From assembly GCA_965219915.1 (NCBI GenBank), contig OZ244794.1, positions 186,001-250,000 on the forward strand: DNA of 64,000 bases, read 5' to 3'. How positions within the stretch are numbered: position 1 is the stretch's first letter; every line of letters begins with the position of its first letter. The position numbers were made by a program, and so were the translations under genes. Of this stretch, positions 18,516-26,305 are shown one piece after another. Source of the DNA: Bin80 sp965219915. GTDB lineage: Bacteria; Bacteroidota; Rhodothermia; Rhodothermales; Bin80. A model generated the notes under the pieces. The model was not told the DNA's origin. It saw nothing but the letters and a program-made list of their open reading frames with translations, and searched no databases.

Positions 18516-18713
18516 TCATTTTCGCTCTACCACTCCTAGTGAGCAGGCTCCTATTGTGTTAATGCCCTCAATATCAGCATCAACTCCTAAACATTTTCCC
18601 TTCTCATTATACGCCTCTTCCCGAGCTACGACTTCATCTGGACTAACAACTCCACTAAGTATAGCTCCTGGTCCATAGGATAGGGCACACGGAAATACAA
18701 CAAGAAAAAGCAC
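18516..18713 (-). CDS. Putative small exported Cys-containing peptide
   Basis: 65-codon frame opening with GTG directly after an in-frame TAA. The first 20 residues are hydrophobic (LFLVVFPCALSYGPGAIL), signal-peptide-like but without an early Lys or Arg; the neighbouring frame just upstream reads VKQL, so a frameshift in the first codons is possible. The mature part is acidic then Cys-containing (GKCLGV, IGACSLG). It lies 51 bp before the propeller lipoprotein gene. In Bacteroidota, NVEALA-type exported peptides sit next to such propeller genes; the arrangement is analogous, but I do not see the NVEALA motif itself. Confidence 0.42.
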   Translation of the reverse strand: MLFLVVFPCALSYGPGAILSGVVSPDEVVAREEAYNEKGKCLGVDADIEGINTIGACSLGVVERK

Positions 18714-19249
18714 TTAACTGCTTCACCCCCGTCAATACACCATGTCGATTTTGTTCTCGATGGATCCTGAACATTGTGCATGTTCCGTGACTGCGCCCCT
18801 AAGTATTGACTTCTCCAATGAATAGGGCAAATACTCGCTCACTGTTCCCTGTTGTGTTGATTCAACGGTCTCTGATCAACTTGCAGATGAAATTCTCACT
18901 CTAGGCAAAAATGATTCGTGAAGGTGAGATTTTCCTGGGAAATTGCGACGGTAGGCTTTTGCCTCTTTTTCAGTGAACTTTAAGTTAGCCCGCCCTGAAT
19001 TCTTGACACTCCAACTACACTTACCCAGATTCTAATTCAGACTTAATCCCGTCTGAATACCGCCAATTTCAGTATGAGGAGGTGCGTGCTAAACTGATCT
19101 TTTCAAACGAGCACATCACTACACCCGGCCAATGATTTGGTGGACGATGAGCGATCATGGCGTCACTTGCTTATTGTAATTTCGAGCACTGCGCAATGTG
19201 TCTGCGTGATTATGCATAACACAGGCAATCAAGTATAGAATGCCCAGTT
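18714..19249. other. Intergenic region between nadE and the AT-rich cassette
   Basis: 536 bp downstream of nadE and upstream of the cassette, which points the same way, so the cassette promoter should be here. It contains one perfect inverted repeat (listed separately) and no coding sequence that I can support. Confidence 0.5.
19035..19058. repeat. Perfect 8-bp inverted repeat with 8-bp loop
   Basis: ATTCAGAC and GTCTGAAT are exact reverse complements around TTAATCCC. It is about 190 bp past the nadE stop and about 320 bp before the cassette. No T-run follows on either strand, so an operator or mRNA stem is as likely as a terminator. Confidence 0.45.
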
Positions 19250-20878
19250 TCAGGTCCGACGAGCAACTATAGGCTCCTTTCGCCCGCTCCCGAAAGCTTT
19301 CCTGCGGAGGCGGAGCACCGGCGCGGCCTGCTTTCGTTTGTACTCGGCCCGGTCCACCATGAGCGTGATTGACTCAACCAGCGTTCTTTCGTACCCGGTA
19401 CGTGAAACTATTTCGCCGGCACTTAGCCGCGCCTCAATGTAGCTTTTGAGAATCTCGTCAAGTACTTCATACGGAGGCAAAGAATCCTGGTCCACCTGGT
19501 TTGGTCGCAATTCGGCGGACGGCGGTTTGGTGATTGAGGATTCCGGGATAAGCTCATCAGACGCGTTCAGTAATCTGGCCAACTCGTAAACCTCGGTTTT
19601 ATAGAGATCTCCGAGAACAGCAAGTCCTCCGTTCATATCACCATAAAGGGTTGCGTATCCTGTGGCCAGTTCGCTTTTATTGCCAGTGGCAAGCACCATT
19701 CCATTGAATTTGTTGGCGAAGGCCATGAGCAGGGTCCCTCGTGTACGGGCCTGGATATTTTCTTCGGCAACTCCTGCGCCCAAGCCTGAAAATTGATCTT
19801 TCAACGTATTATTGAACGCAGCAATGACCTCGTGAATCGGAATTGTATGCAACTCTATTCCCAAGTTTGAGGCCAGTTGACTAGCATCTTCCAGTGATCC
19901 ACTCGAAGAGTACGCAGAAGGCATAGCTACACCAACCACGCGCTGTGGTCCAAGAGCCTGAACCGCAAGCGCAGCCGTAACTGCAGAGTCTATGCCGCCA
20001 CTCAACCCAACAAATACCTGCTCGAAAGCACCAGTTTTTTCTATGTAATCGAGGATTCCCAGCTTCAGTGCTTCCAGTACCTGCTGAGTCGGGGACACAG
20101 GAACTGGTTCTGAGCCTGGCGGAAGGCTGGAATCCCATATGAGCAAGGATTCATTAAAGGGAGCAGCCTCCAGCACGTGACTACCCTGGATTACGCAGCT
20201 TCGTCCGTCAAAGATCAAACCTGTATTGGCGCCAACCAGATTGGTAAAGACATAGGAGCGCCTATACCGTTGCCAGACAGTCTCCATGAGCTGATACCGA
20301 TCAAGATGCTTGTCGATGGCAAATGGAGAAGCACAGAGATTGATAAAAAGATCAGGGGCTTGGCCCGCCAGCGTGGCGATAGGATCATATGCGTAAGACC
20401 GGCGGGTTGACTCTCGTACGTTCCACAAATCCTCACATATATGCACACCCAGCTTAAAACCCCGCCAGCGTAGCACCGTGGGATCTGCACCTGGAGCAAA
20501 ATGTCGCCGCTCATCAAACACATCATAATCCGGCAATAGCTGCTTATGGCATACACCCACACAATCACCATTCTCGTACAGGTAGGCCGCATTGTGGAGC
20601 GGCTTGCCATGTCCCGAGTTACGGGCCAGCCCCCCTATAAGTACACCCAGATTGGCAGGAAGCGTCTTTGCAAGGCCGTCCCTTGTCCTCTGTTCGCGCG
20701 CAACAAAATCCCCGGATTCCAACAAATCCAGTGGAGGATAACCTGTGAGTGTTAGTTCTGGAAAAACCACAAGGCTTGCACCTAGGTCCCGGGCTTTTCG
20801 GCAATAATCCGATACCTTGTTTGCGTTCCCGCGTAAATCGCCGACGGTCGTGTTTATTTGTGCCAATGCCAACTTCAT
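19250..20878 (-). CDS. nadE: Glutamine-hydrolysing NAD+ synthase
   Basis: 542-residue two-domain enzyme making NAD+ from deamido-NAD+ using glutamine as nitrogen donor. The N-terminal nitrilase-like glutaminase has its triad at E41 (FPELTLTGYP), K112 (CHKQLLPDY) and C148 (HICEDLW). The C-terminal synthetase has the ATP-pyrophosphatase P-loop LSGGIDSAVTAAL and the ATGNKSELATGY and YGDMNGG motifs. It stands alone, with about 500 bp of non-coding DNA on each side. An imperfect palindrome (20907-20924) lies 29-46 bp before the ATG. Confidence 0.96.
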   Translation of the reverse strand: MKLALAQINTTVGDLRGNANKVSDYCRKARDLGASLVVFPELTLTGYPPLDLLESGDFVAREQRTRDGLAKTLPANLGVLIGGLARNSGHGKPLHNAAYLYENGDCVGVCHKQLLPDYDVFDERRHFAPGADPTVLRWRGFKLGVHICEDLWNVRESTRRSYAYDPIATLAGQAPDLFINLCASPFAIDKHLDRYQLMETVWQRYRRSYVFTNLVGANTGLIFDGRSCVIQGSHVLEAAPFNESLLIWDSSLPPGSEPVPVSPTQQVLEALKLGILDYIEKTGAFEQVFVGLSGGIDSAVTAALAVQALGPQRVVGVAMPSAYSSSGSLEDASQLASNLGIELHTIPIHEVIAAFNNTLKDQFSGLGAGVAEENIQARTRGTLLMAFANKFNGMVLATGNKSELATGYATLYGDMNGGLAVLGDLYKTEVYELARLLNASDELIPESSITKPPSAELRPNQVDQDSLPPYEVLDEILKSYIEARLSAGEIVSRTGYERTLVESITLMVDRAEYKRKQAAPVLRLRRKAFGSGRKEPIVARRT

Positions 20879-21398
20879 GCAGGATCCCAGTGAAGACAGC
20901 TAAGTCGTGTTTCCTGGAAAACACAATTTAATTCTCGGGCAAACATTAGAAATCAACCTGCCGTAGACCACGGTTCGACCCGTTCAAATTGGTTTTACCG
21001 CAATTCGTGCAGAAGGATTAGTTCGGGCCCGACCAATCTTGAATTTTGTACACGGGCTTAACCTGGAAAGGTTGCCCGCAGACTGTGATCCGATCACAAT
21101 ATCAATCCAAACAGCGCTACCAGCAGATTGATTTCAAATAGGGCCACGCCTAGGCCTGAATCCTCTCGTAAACTCTCCAGCCACCCCTATTCGGGTCTTC
21201 GTCGCTTACGTTCACATGGCAGAATCCGCAATGGTGTACGTATTCACAAGGCATGCTGGTACTCAATGCCAAAGGACCTGTCTGCGCATATTAAAATTTT
21301 AGGCTGTCCCGCGGTCACCACTCCAAACGGAATATGGACCTGTATTTGACAAAATCCTGTAATTTGCTATTCAACGTACAGTTTTGGCTACTAGCCCT
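20879..21398. other. Intergenic region upstream of nadE
   Basis: 520 bp between the nadE start and the end of a decayed gene. Apart from the palindrome next to nadE nothing is recognisable; the plus-strand frame 21128-21349 shows no domain or start signal. Confidence 0.5.
20907..20924. promoter_or_regulatory. Candidate operator: imperfect palindrome before nadE
   Basis: GTGTTTCCTGGAAAACAC: the two halves GTGTTTCC and GGAAAACAC match except for one extra A. It ends 29 bp before the nadE ATG, where a repressor site would be effective. NAD genes in many bacteria are repressed by NrtR or NiaR; I cannot match this site to a known motif. Confidence 0.3.
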
Positions 21399-21857
21399 TT
21401 ATCTTCCACACAACCATCGACGAACCCATTGTCTGATATACTCGTCCACCCTCAAAGTAGCGAAGTGAGGACTGTCTTCAGGTAAGGACACGTAATGCTG
21501 ACGATCTCCGATTCTCACATCATGTAAGTCAATAGCACCAAATCCAGTAACTGAGTCAGAAACTCTTGCTGATTATTGCGGCTACGCTCCGCTCGCTTTT
21601 CTATTGAAAAGGGCGGCGCAAATAGCTCCACCAACGGGAAATCGGACCTGCATGCCTCCATGCGTATACTGCTCTAACTCAGTTACTCTTGAAGTCGTCG
21701 CCGTCACCCACCGTTCTTCTAGTATATACAAGTGAGCCGTCTGGTCTCGCTTGGTAAACAAGGTTTCACACACATTCTCCAGTCTGCAAAACGTATGTAA
21801 TTTTGCCGGACGTCTACTGTCTAAATCTTCCTCTGGTCCAAGGTCTCAGTAGTTTCT
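21399..21857 (-). pseudogene. Decayed gene remnant downstream of propeller copy A
   Basis: One frame on the minus strand reads sensible protein on both sides of two close stops (TAG and TAA at about 21570-21582): before them LENVCETLFTKRDQTAH ... QVRFPVGGAICAALF, after them VTGFGAIDLHDVRIGDRQHY ... VDEYIRQWVRRWL, ending at TAA 21399. No start codon is found; the frame opens after a TGA at the edge of the duplicated propeller segment, so the 5' end may have been lost in that rearrangement. I do not recognise the family. Confidence 0.4.
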
Positions 21858-23365
21858 GTGGCACAACTTCCTGGTGCTACATCAAAACTCTACCGAGTAC
21901 ACCACCAACAAATACTCACCGGAATCACTGCACAAGGCACCGTAAGCCAGTGCGTTGGAGGTATCAATCACGTACAATCCCAGGGTTCTTGGAAGTAGAA
22001 CCTGACCGATCATCCTGCCTTCAGAATCAATCACTTGCCACCGTGCTTCGGTTGCGGGGGCCTCAGCGTAGTCTTTGATCCAGATGTTGTCCTGATCATC
22101 AATTACGAATGTCCTATACGCGGGCTTGAAGTCAGGGTACATCTTGCGAGCTTCCGCGTCTAACCCCGCGGGGGTATCGTTGCGTGTCAAGGGCACGGGA
22201 TCGTGGGGTTGCCGGATAGTCCGGACCGTATCACCAGCCAGCGAAGTCACCAAGATGTCAATTTCCGCATTCAAACCCGAGTAGAAAAGCTGACTAGCAC
22301 TCAATCTGAACACCGAGTAAGGGGCATACTTGATTTCCTGCGCGAATACGTGGCCATCCGAGGAGAGACCAGCGTACCAATCTAAGTCCGGCAGGCGAGC
22401 GAGTTCGCGGATGCGCTCACCCGACCAAGATGTAAGAACGGCGTAACTGTGTCGGGGCTCCCCTACGTTTTCGGGTAGTGCGATCGTGCTGTACTCCATG
22501 ATGGGGCCATGATCGGACACCCCTACAGCTGATATGGCCGTTCCCCAGTCTTCGTCGTATGGGAATCGAATCTGGCGCACATACGTGAAATCTGTTGGGT
22601 CGTACACATGCAAGCGAGGAAATCCGCTCCTCGCACCTCTGCTATCCATAACGTAAACTGAGTCAGATGGGCCCACATAAACGCCATTCCCATCCACAGT
22701 GACATATTCTCCTGGACCCTCACCCACCCCACCGATAGAACCGAGCCATTCTCCGTCCAACGAGAAAACTGCTACCGAAGGTGGTCGTAAGTCTGCAACT
22801 AGGATCCTATCCTTAGAATCCACAGCTAAGCCCACGATTCGTCCAAATAGGTGGGCGTTTTCGTCCGTTTCCTCACCCACGCGAAGAATTTCGGTGAATG
22901 CTATTTCTGACTCCGCGGCACGAGGCTGCCCGAATAAAGTGCTATTGGGCAACACCGTGATGAATAGGACGGTCAGCGCTATCTGGATTGGCCGCAGATG
23001 GCTGGCACAAACCATTACTCGTCGCCACTCTCGGAGGCGAGTAGAGTTGTCCGCACAACTGAACAGATTGAGAAAAAAACGATCACACGTATCGCTCTCC
23101 TCTACATGACGTGATGTCAGGAGCGGCCCAACCAGAATTCCTAGCATGAGATTTATTTCCATTTCATCTGAACATACAGTCCTACACCGAATTGGCCCGA
23201 TGTGATTAACGTTCGCTACAACAAGCCCCGAGTCTATGAGGACCTCGAAGGCATTGGAAATAGACCAAATATTCCGAAGTACGGCTGAAATCCTACTGAC
23301 ATTCCCTCCTAAAGCACATTTTACTGACCTTCATTTGGCTTTCGGCAACCGTTAGTCAATGCGAT
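21835..23365. repeat. Tandem duplication, copy A
   Basis: About 1.53 kb containing a propeller gene, its 3' flank (from GGTCCAAGGTCTCAGTAG) and its upstream region. It matches 23431-24957 at an offset of about 1.59 kb, with closely similar DNA in coding and non-coding parts. Both copies point the same way. The boundaries are estimated by eye. Confidence 0.85.
21882..23015 (-). CDS. 6-bladed beta-propeller exported protein, tandem copy A
   Basis: 377 residues from the ATG at 23015 (MVCASHLRPIQIALTVLF...), which gives a normal signal peptide ending near LFGQ; the frame runs on to 23162, but that extension is just conserved DNA of the duplication and lacks protein-like features. Blade motifs include LAVDSKDRILVAD, VAVFSLDGEWLGSIGGVGEGPGE and a late DDQDNIWIKDYA. 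There is no lipobox, so it is probably periplasmic or secreted. Function unknown: NHL/TolB-like propellers usually bind proteins or glycans. It is a close paralogue of copy B. Confidence 0.82.
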   Translation of the reverse strand: MVCASHLRPIQIALTVLFITVLPNSTLFGQPRAAESEIAFTEILRVGEETDENAHLFGRIVGLAVDSKDRILVADLRPPSVAVFSLDGEWLGSIGGVGEGPGEYVTVDGNGVYVGPSDSVYVMDSRGARSGFPRLHVYDPTDFTYVRQIRFPYDEDWGTAISAVGVSDHGPIMEYSTIALPENVGEPRHSYAVLTSWSGERIRELARLPDLDWYAGLSSDGHVFAQEIKYAPYSVFRLSASQLFYSGLNAEIDILVTSLAGDTVRTIRQPHDPVPLTRNDTPAGLDAEARKMYPDFKPAYRTFVIDDQDNIWIKDYAEAPATEARWQVIDSEGRMIGQVLLPRTLGLYVIDTSNALAYGALCSDSGEYLLVVYSVEF

Positions 23366-23430
23366 CGAGTCCTGACTCATCTACATACCATCAACAAAGA
23401 CCCGAAGTAACTATACTGCCCGATTCCAAC

Positions 23431-24957
23431 AGTGGTCTTGGGCCACAGTAGTTTCTGTGGCGCATCTTCCCGATGCTATTTCAAAAATCGACCGAGTACA
23501 CCACCAACAAATACTCACCGGACTCACTGCGCAAGGCTCCGTAAGCCAATTCGTTGGCGGTATCAATCACGTACAATCTCAGGGTTCTTGGAAGTAGAAC
23601 CTGACCGATCATCTTGCCTTCAGAATCAAGCACTTGCCACCGTACCTCGGTGGCGGGGGCCTCAGCGTAGTCTTTAATCCAGATGTTATCCTGATCATCG
23701 ATTACGAAAGACCTATACGCGGGCTTGAACTCAGGGTACATCTTGCGAGCTTCTGCGTCTAACCCCGCAGGGATATCGTTGCGCGTCAAGGGCACAGGAT
23801 CGTGGGGCCACTGAATGGTTCGGACCGTATCACCGGCCAGTGACGTTACCAAGATGTCAATTTCCGCGCTCAAACCCGAGTAGAAAAGCTGACTAGCACT
23901 CAATCTGAACACCGAGTAAGGGGCATACTTGATTTCCTGCGCGAATAGGCGGCCATCCGAGGAGAGACCAGCGTACAGACCTAGTGCCGGCAGGCGAGCG
24001 AGTTCACGGATACGCTCACCCGACCAAGACGTAAGAACGGCGTAGCTATGTAGGGGCTCCCCTACGTTATCGGGTAGCGTCATCGTGTTGCGCCGCATGA
24101 TGGGGCCACGATCAGAAACCCCCACTGCTGATGTCGCGGCTCCCCAGTCTTCGTCGTGTTGGAACTGAATATGGCGCACATACGTGAAGTCTGCTGGGTC
24201 GTACACATTCAAGCGGGGAGATCCGCTCCCTAACCTGCTATCCATAACATAGACTGTATCGGATGGGCTCACATGCACGCCACCCACAGTGATAAATTCT
24301 CCTGGTCCCTCACCCACCCCACCGATAGAACCGAGCCATTCTCCGTCCACCGAGAAAACAGCGACCGAAGGTGGTTGTCGGTCTGCAACTAGGATCCTAT
24401 CCTTGGAATCCACAGCTATACCCATGATTCGACCGAATAGATAGGCATTTTCGTCCGTTTCCTCACCCACGCGAAGTATTTCGGTGAATGCTATTTCTGC
24501 CTCCACCGCACGAGGCTGCCCATCTACAGTGCTACAGGGCAGCGCTGCGAAGAAGACTGTCAGCGCTACCTGGATTATCCGCAGACGGCTGGCACAAACC
24601 ATTACTGGTCGCCATTCTCGGAATCGGATAGCTTTTTCTGCACAATGACACAGATTGAGAAGTAAACAAACACGCGCTTTACTCTCCTCTTCACGACGCG
24701 CTTTCAGGAGCGGCCCAACCAGACTTCCTAACCTAAGAATCGATTTCCATTTCATCTGAACATACAATCTTACACCGAATTGGCCCGATGTGATTAGCAT
24801 TCACTAAAACAAGCCCTGAGTCTAAAAGGACCTTCAAGACACCGAAAATAGACCAAATAATCCAAAGTACGGCTGAAATCCTACCGAAACCTCCTCATGA
24901 AACACATTAAACTGACCTATATTTAATTTCTGGACTCCCACTTGACAATGCGATAGT
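23431..24957. repeat. Tandem duplication, copy B
   Basis: Second copy of the 1.53-kb propeller unit, ending just before the amidohydrolase gene. It shares with copy A the distal flank (CAGTAGTTTCTGTGGC), the whole gene and about 350 bp upstream including CACCGAATTGGCCCGATGTG. Only about 65 bp separate the copies. Confidence 0.85.
23481..24602 (-). CDS. 6-bladed beta-propeller exported protein, tandem copy B
   Basis: 373 residues from the ATG at 24602 (MVCASRLRIIQVALTVFFAALP...), matching the start chosen for copy A. It has the same blades (AVDSKDRILVADRQPPSVAVF, GSIGGVGEGPGEF, DDQDNIWIKDYAEAPA). Differences from copy A are scattered substitutions and a short deletion (VDGNGVYVGPSD in A is VGGVHVSPSD in B), so both reading frames have been kept intact since duplication, which suggests both are expressed. 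It is divergent from the amidohydrolase gene that begins about 380 bp away. Confidence 0.82.
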   Translation of the reverse strand: MVCASRLRIIQVALTVFFAALPCSTVDGQPRAVEAEIAFTEILRVGEETDENAYLFGRIMGIAVDSKDRILVADRQPPSVAVFSVDGEWLGSIGGVGEGPGEFITVGGVHVSPSDTVYVMDSRLGSGSPRLNVYDPADFTYVRHIQFQHDEDWGAATSAVGVSDRGPIMRRNTMTLPDNVGEPLHSYAVLTSWSGERIRELARLPALGLYAGLSSDGRLFAQEIKYAPYSVFRLSASQLFYSGLSAEIDILVTSLAGDTVRTIQWPHDPVPLTRNDIPAGLDAEARKMYPEFKPAYRSFVIDDQDNIWIKDYAEAPATEVRWQVLDSEGKMIGQVLLPRTLRLYVIDTANELAYGALRSESGEYLLVVYSVDF

Positions 24958-24971
24958 CAGCGATGCATTAT
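24942..24971 (+). promoter_or_regulatory. Possible sigma-70-like promoter before the amidohydrolase
   Basis: TTGACA at 24942-24947, then 18 bp, then CATTAT at 24966-24971. Transcription from here would start a few bases before the ATG at 24984 and would exclude the earlier ATG at 24963, supporting the chosen start. Bacteroidota often use a different promoter consensus, so this is tentative. Confidence 0.3.
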
Positions 24972-24983
24972 CCCCTCAGAAAC

Positions 24984-26300
24984 ATGAAAACGAAAATAGG
25001 CTTATTGTTTATTGCCGCCGGGCTGTTTACCTGCTGCCTGGCACACGCGCAGGAAATCACAGCATTTACCAATGTGACCGTGCTTCCCATGGACAGCGAT
25101 CGGATGCTGGAAGCACACACAGTCCTTGTTGAAGGGGATCGCATTGTGTCTGTCGGATCAGGTGTTGAGGTGCCACTCGGGGCACAGGTGATCGATGGTA
25201 CTGGCAAGTTTCTCATGCCGGGCCTTGCAGAAATGCATGGTCACATACCAAGACCGGATCAGCCTGAACAGTACACTGAAGACGTGCTTTTACTGTATGT
25301 GGCTAATGGAATTACGACCGTGCGGGGAATGCTTGGTGCCCCTGGACAGCTGGAGCTTAAGCGGCGCGCAAACAATAGCGAGCTTATCGCACCTACACTC
25401 TATTTGGCCGGCCCCAGTTTTAACGGCAACTCTGTCAACTCACCGGAGCAGGCTGTCGCAATGGTGCGCGAACAAGTGAAAGAAGGCTGGGATCTGCTGA
25501 AGGTGCTTACTGGCATGTCGAAGGACGAATTTGATGCTATGGCGCGTACAGCGGCCGAGGAAGGGATTCGTTTTGGCGGTCATGTGCCTGCCGATGTGGG
25601 ACTGATGCACGCACTGAATATGGGTCAGGAGACCTTCGATCATGTAGACGGCTATGTGGAATATATCCGTGCACAGGACCGCCCAGAGGCCGAGGCACTT
25701 GAAGATGCTATTGCGCTCACCAAAGAAAAAGGCGGCTGGATCGTGCCGACCATGGCGCTCTGGGAAGTCCTGTTTGGTGTCATTGATTTGGAAGACCTAC
25801 GGGCTTACGAAGAATTGAAGTATATGCCGCCAGCAATTGTGGAAAACTGGTTTCGTTTTGTAGAGCGACGACAAAACAACCCTCAGTATGACAGAGCTGC
25901 GGCTTTGGATTTAATTCATACCCGTATGCGCGTATTGCGCGCACTGCACGAGGCGGATGTTCGTATCCTTATGGGCACTGATTCCCCGCAATTCTTTAGT
26001 GTACCGGGATTCTCTTTGCGTCGCGAACTTGAACGAATGGTGGATGCGGGAATGTCCAACTATGCGATACTTCATTCGGGTACACGGGCTGTAGGCGAAT
26101 ACTTTGCAAACGAAGACACCTTTGGAACCATCAGCGACGGCGCACGGGCGGACCTGTTGCTCATGGATGGCAATCCCCTCGAGGACCTCTCGCACTTGCA
26201 AGAGCTGTCCGGGGTTATGGTGCGTGGTTACTGGTACGCCCGTACATTGCTGGACGAACATCTGGAAAGCATCGCAGAAGCCCATCGTAACTCTAACTGA
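24984..26300 (+). CDS. Secreted amidohydrolase-family metal-dependent hydrolase
   Basis: 438 residues with a signal peptide (MKTKIGLLFIAAGLFTCCLAHAQ). Metal ligands of the amidohydrolase superfamily are visible: HGH in MPGLAEMHGHIP, His in FGGHVPAD, His in FDHVDGYVEY and the late Asp in LMGTDSPQF. The C-terminus closes the small beta domain (GARADLLLMDGNPLEDL), as in imidazolonepropionase- and prolidase-like exported members. The substrate is unknown; secreted members often act on peptides or cyclic imides. It lies 5 bp before the TPR-peptidase gene and heads a four-gene run. Confidence 0.87.
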   Translation: MKTKIGLLFIAAGLFTCCLAHAQEITAFTNVTVLPMDSDRMLEAHTVLVEGDRIVSVGSGVEVPLGAQVIDGTGKFLMPGLAEMHGHIPRPDQPEQYTEDVLLLYVANGITTVRGMLGAPGQLELKRRANNSELIAPTLYLAGPSFNGNSVNSPEQAVAMVREQVKEGWDLLKVLTGMSKDEFDAMARTAAEEGIRFGGHVPADVGLMHALNMGQETFDHVDGYVEYIRAQDRPEAEALEDAIALTKEKGGWIVPTMALWEVLFGVIDLEDLRAYEELKYMPPAIVENWFRFVERRQNNPQYDRAAALDLIHTRMRVLRALHEADVRILMGTDSPQFFSVPGFSLRRELERMVDAGMSNYAILHSGTRAVGEYFANEDTFGTISDGARADLLLMDGNPLEDLSHLQELSGVMVRGYWYARTLLDEHLESIAEAHRNSN

Positions 26301-26305
26301 TTTTC

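Noticed and set aside
19059..19249. Rho-independent terminator for nadE
   Set aside because: No GC-rich stem followed by a T-run on the minus strand was found within 200 bp of the stop.
21882..24957. CRISPR-like or insertion-sequence explanation of the repeat
   Set aside because: The repeat is one long gene-sized duplication without terminal inverted repeats, transposase or regular spacing.
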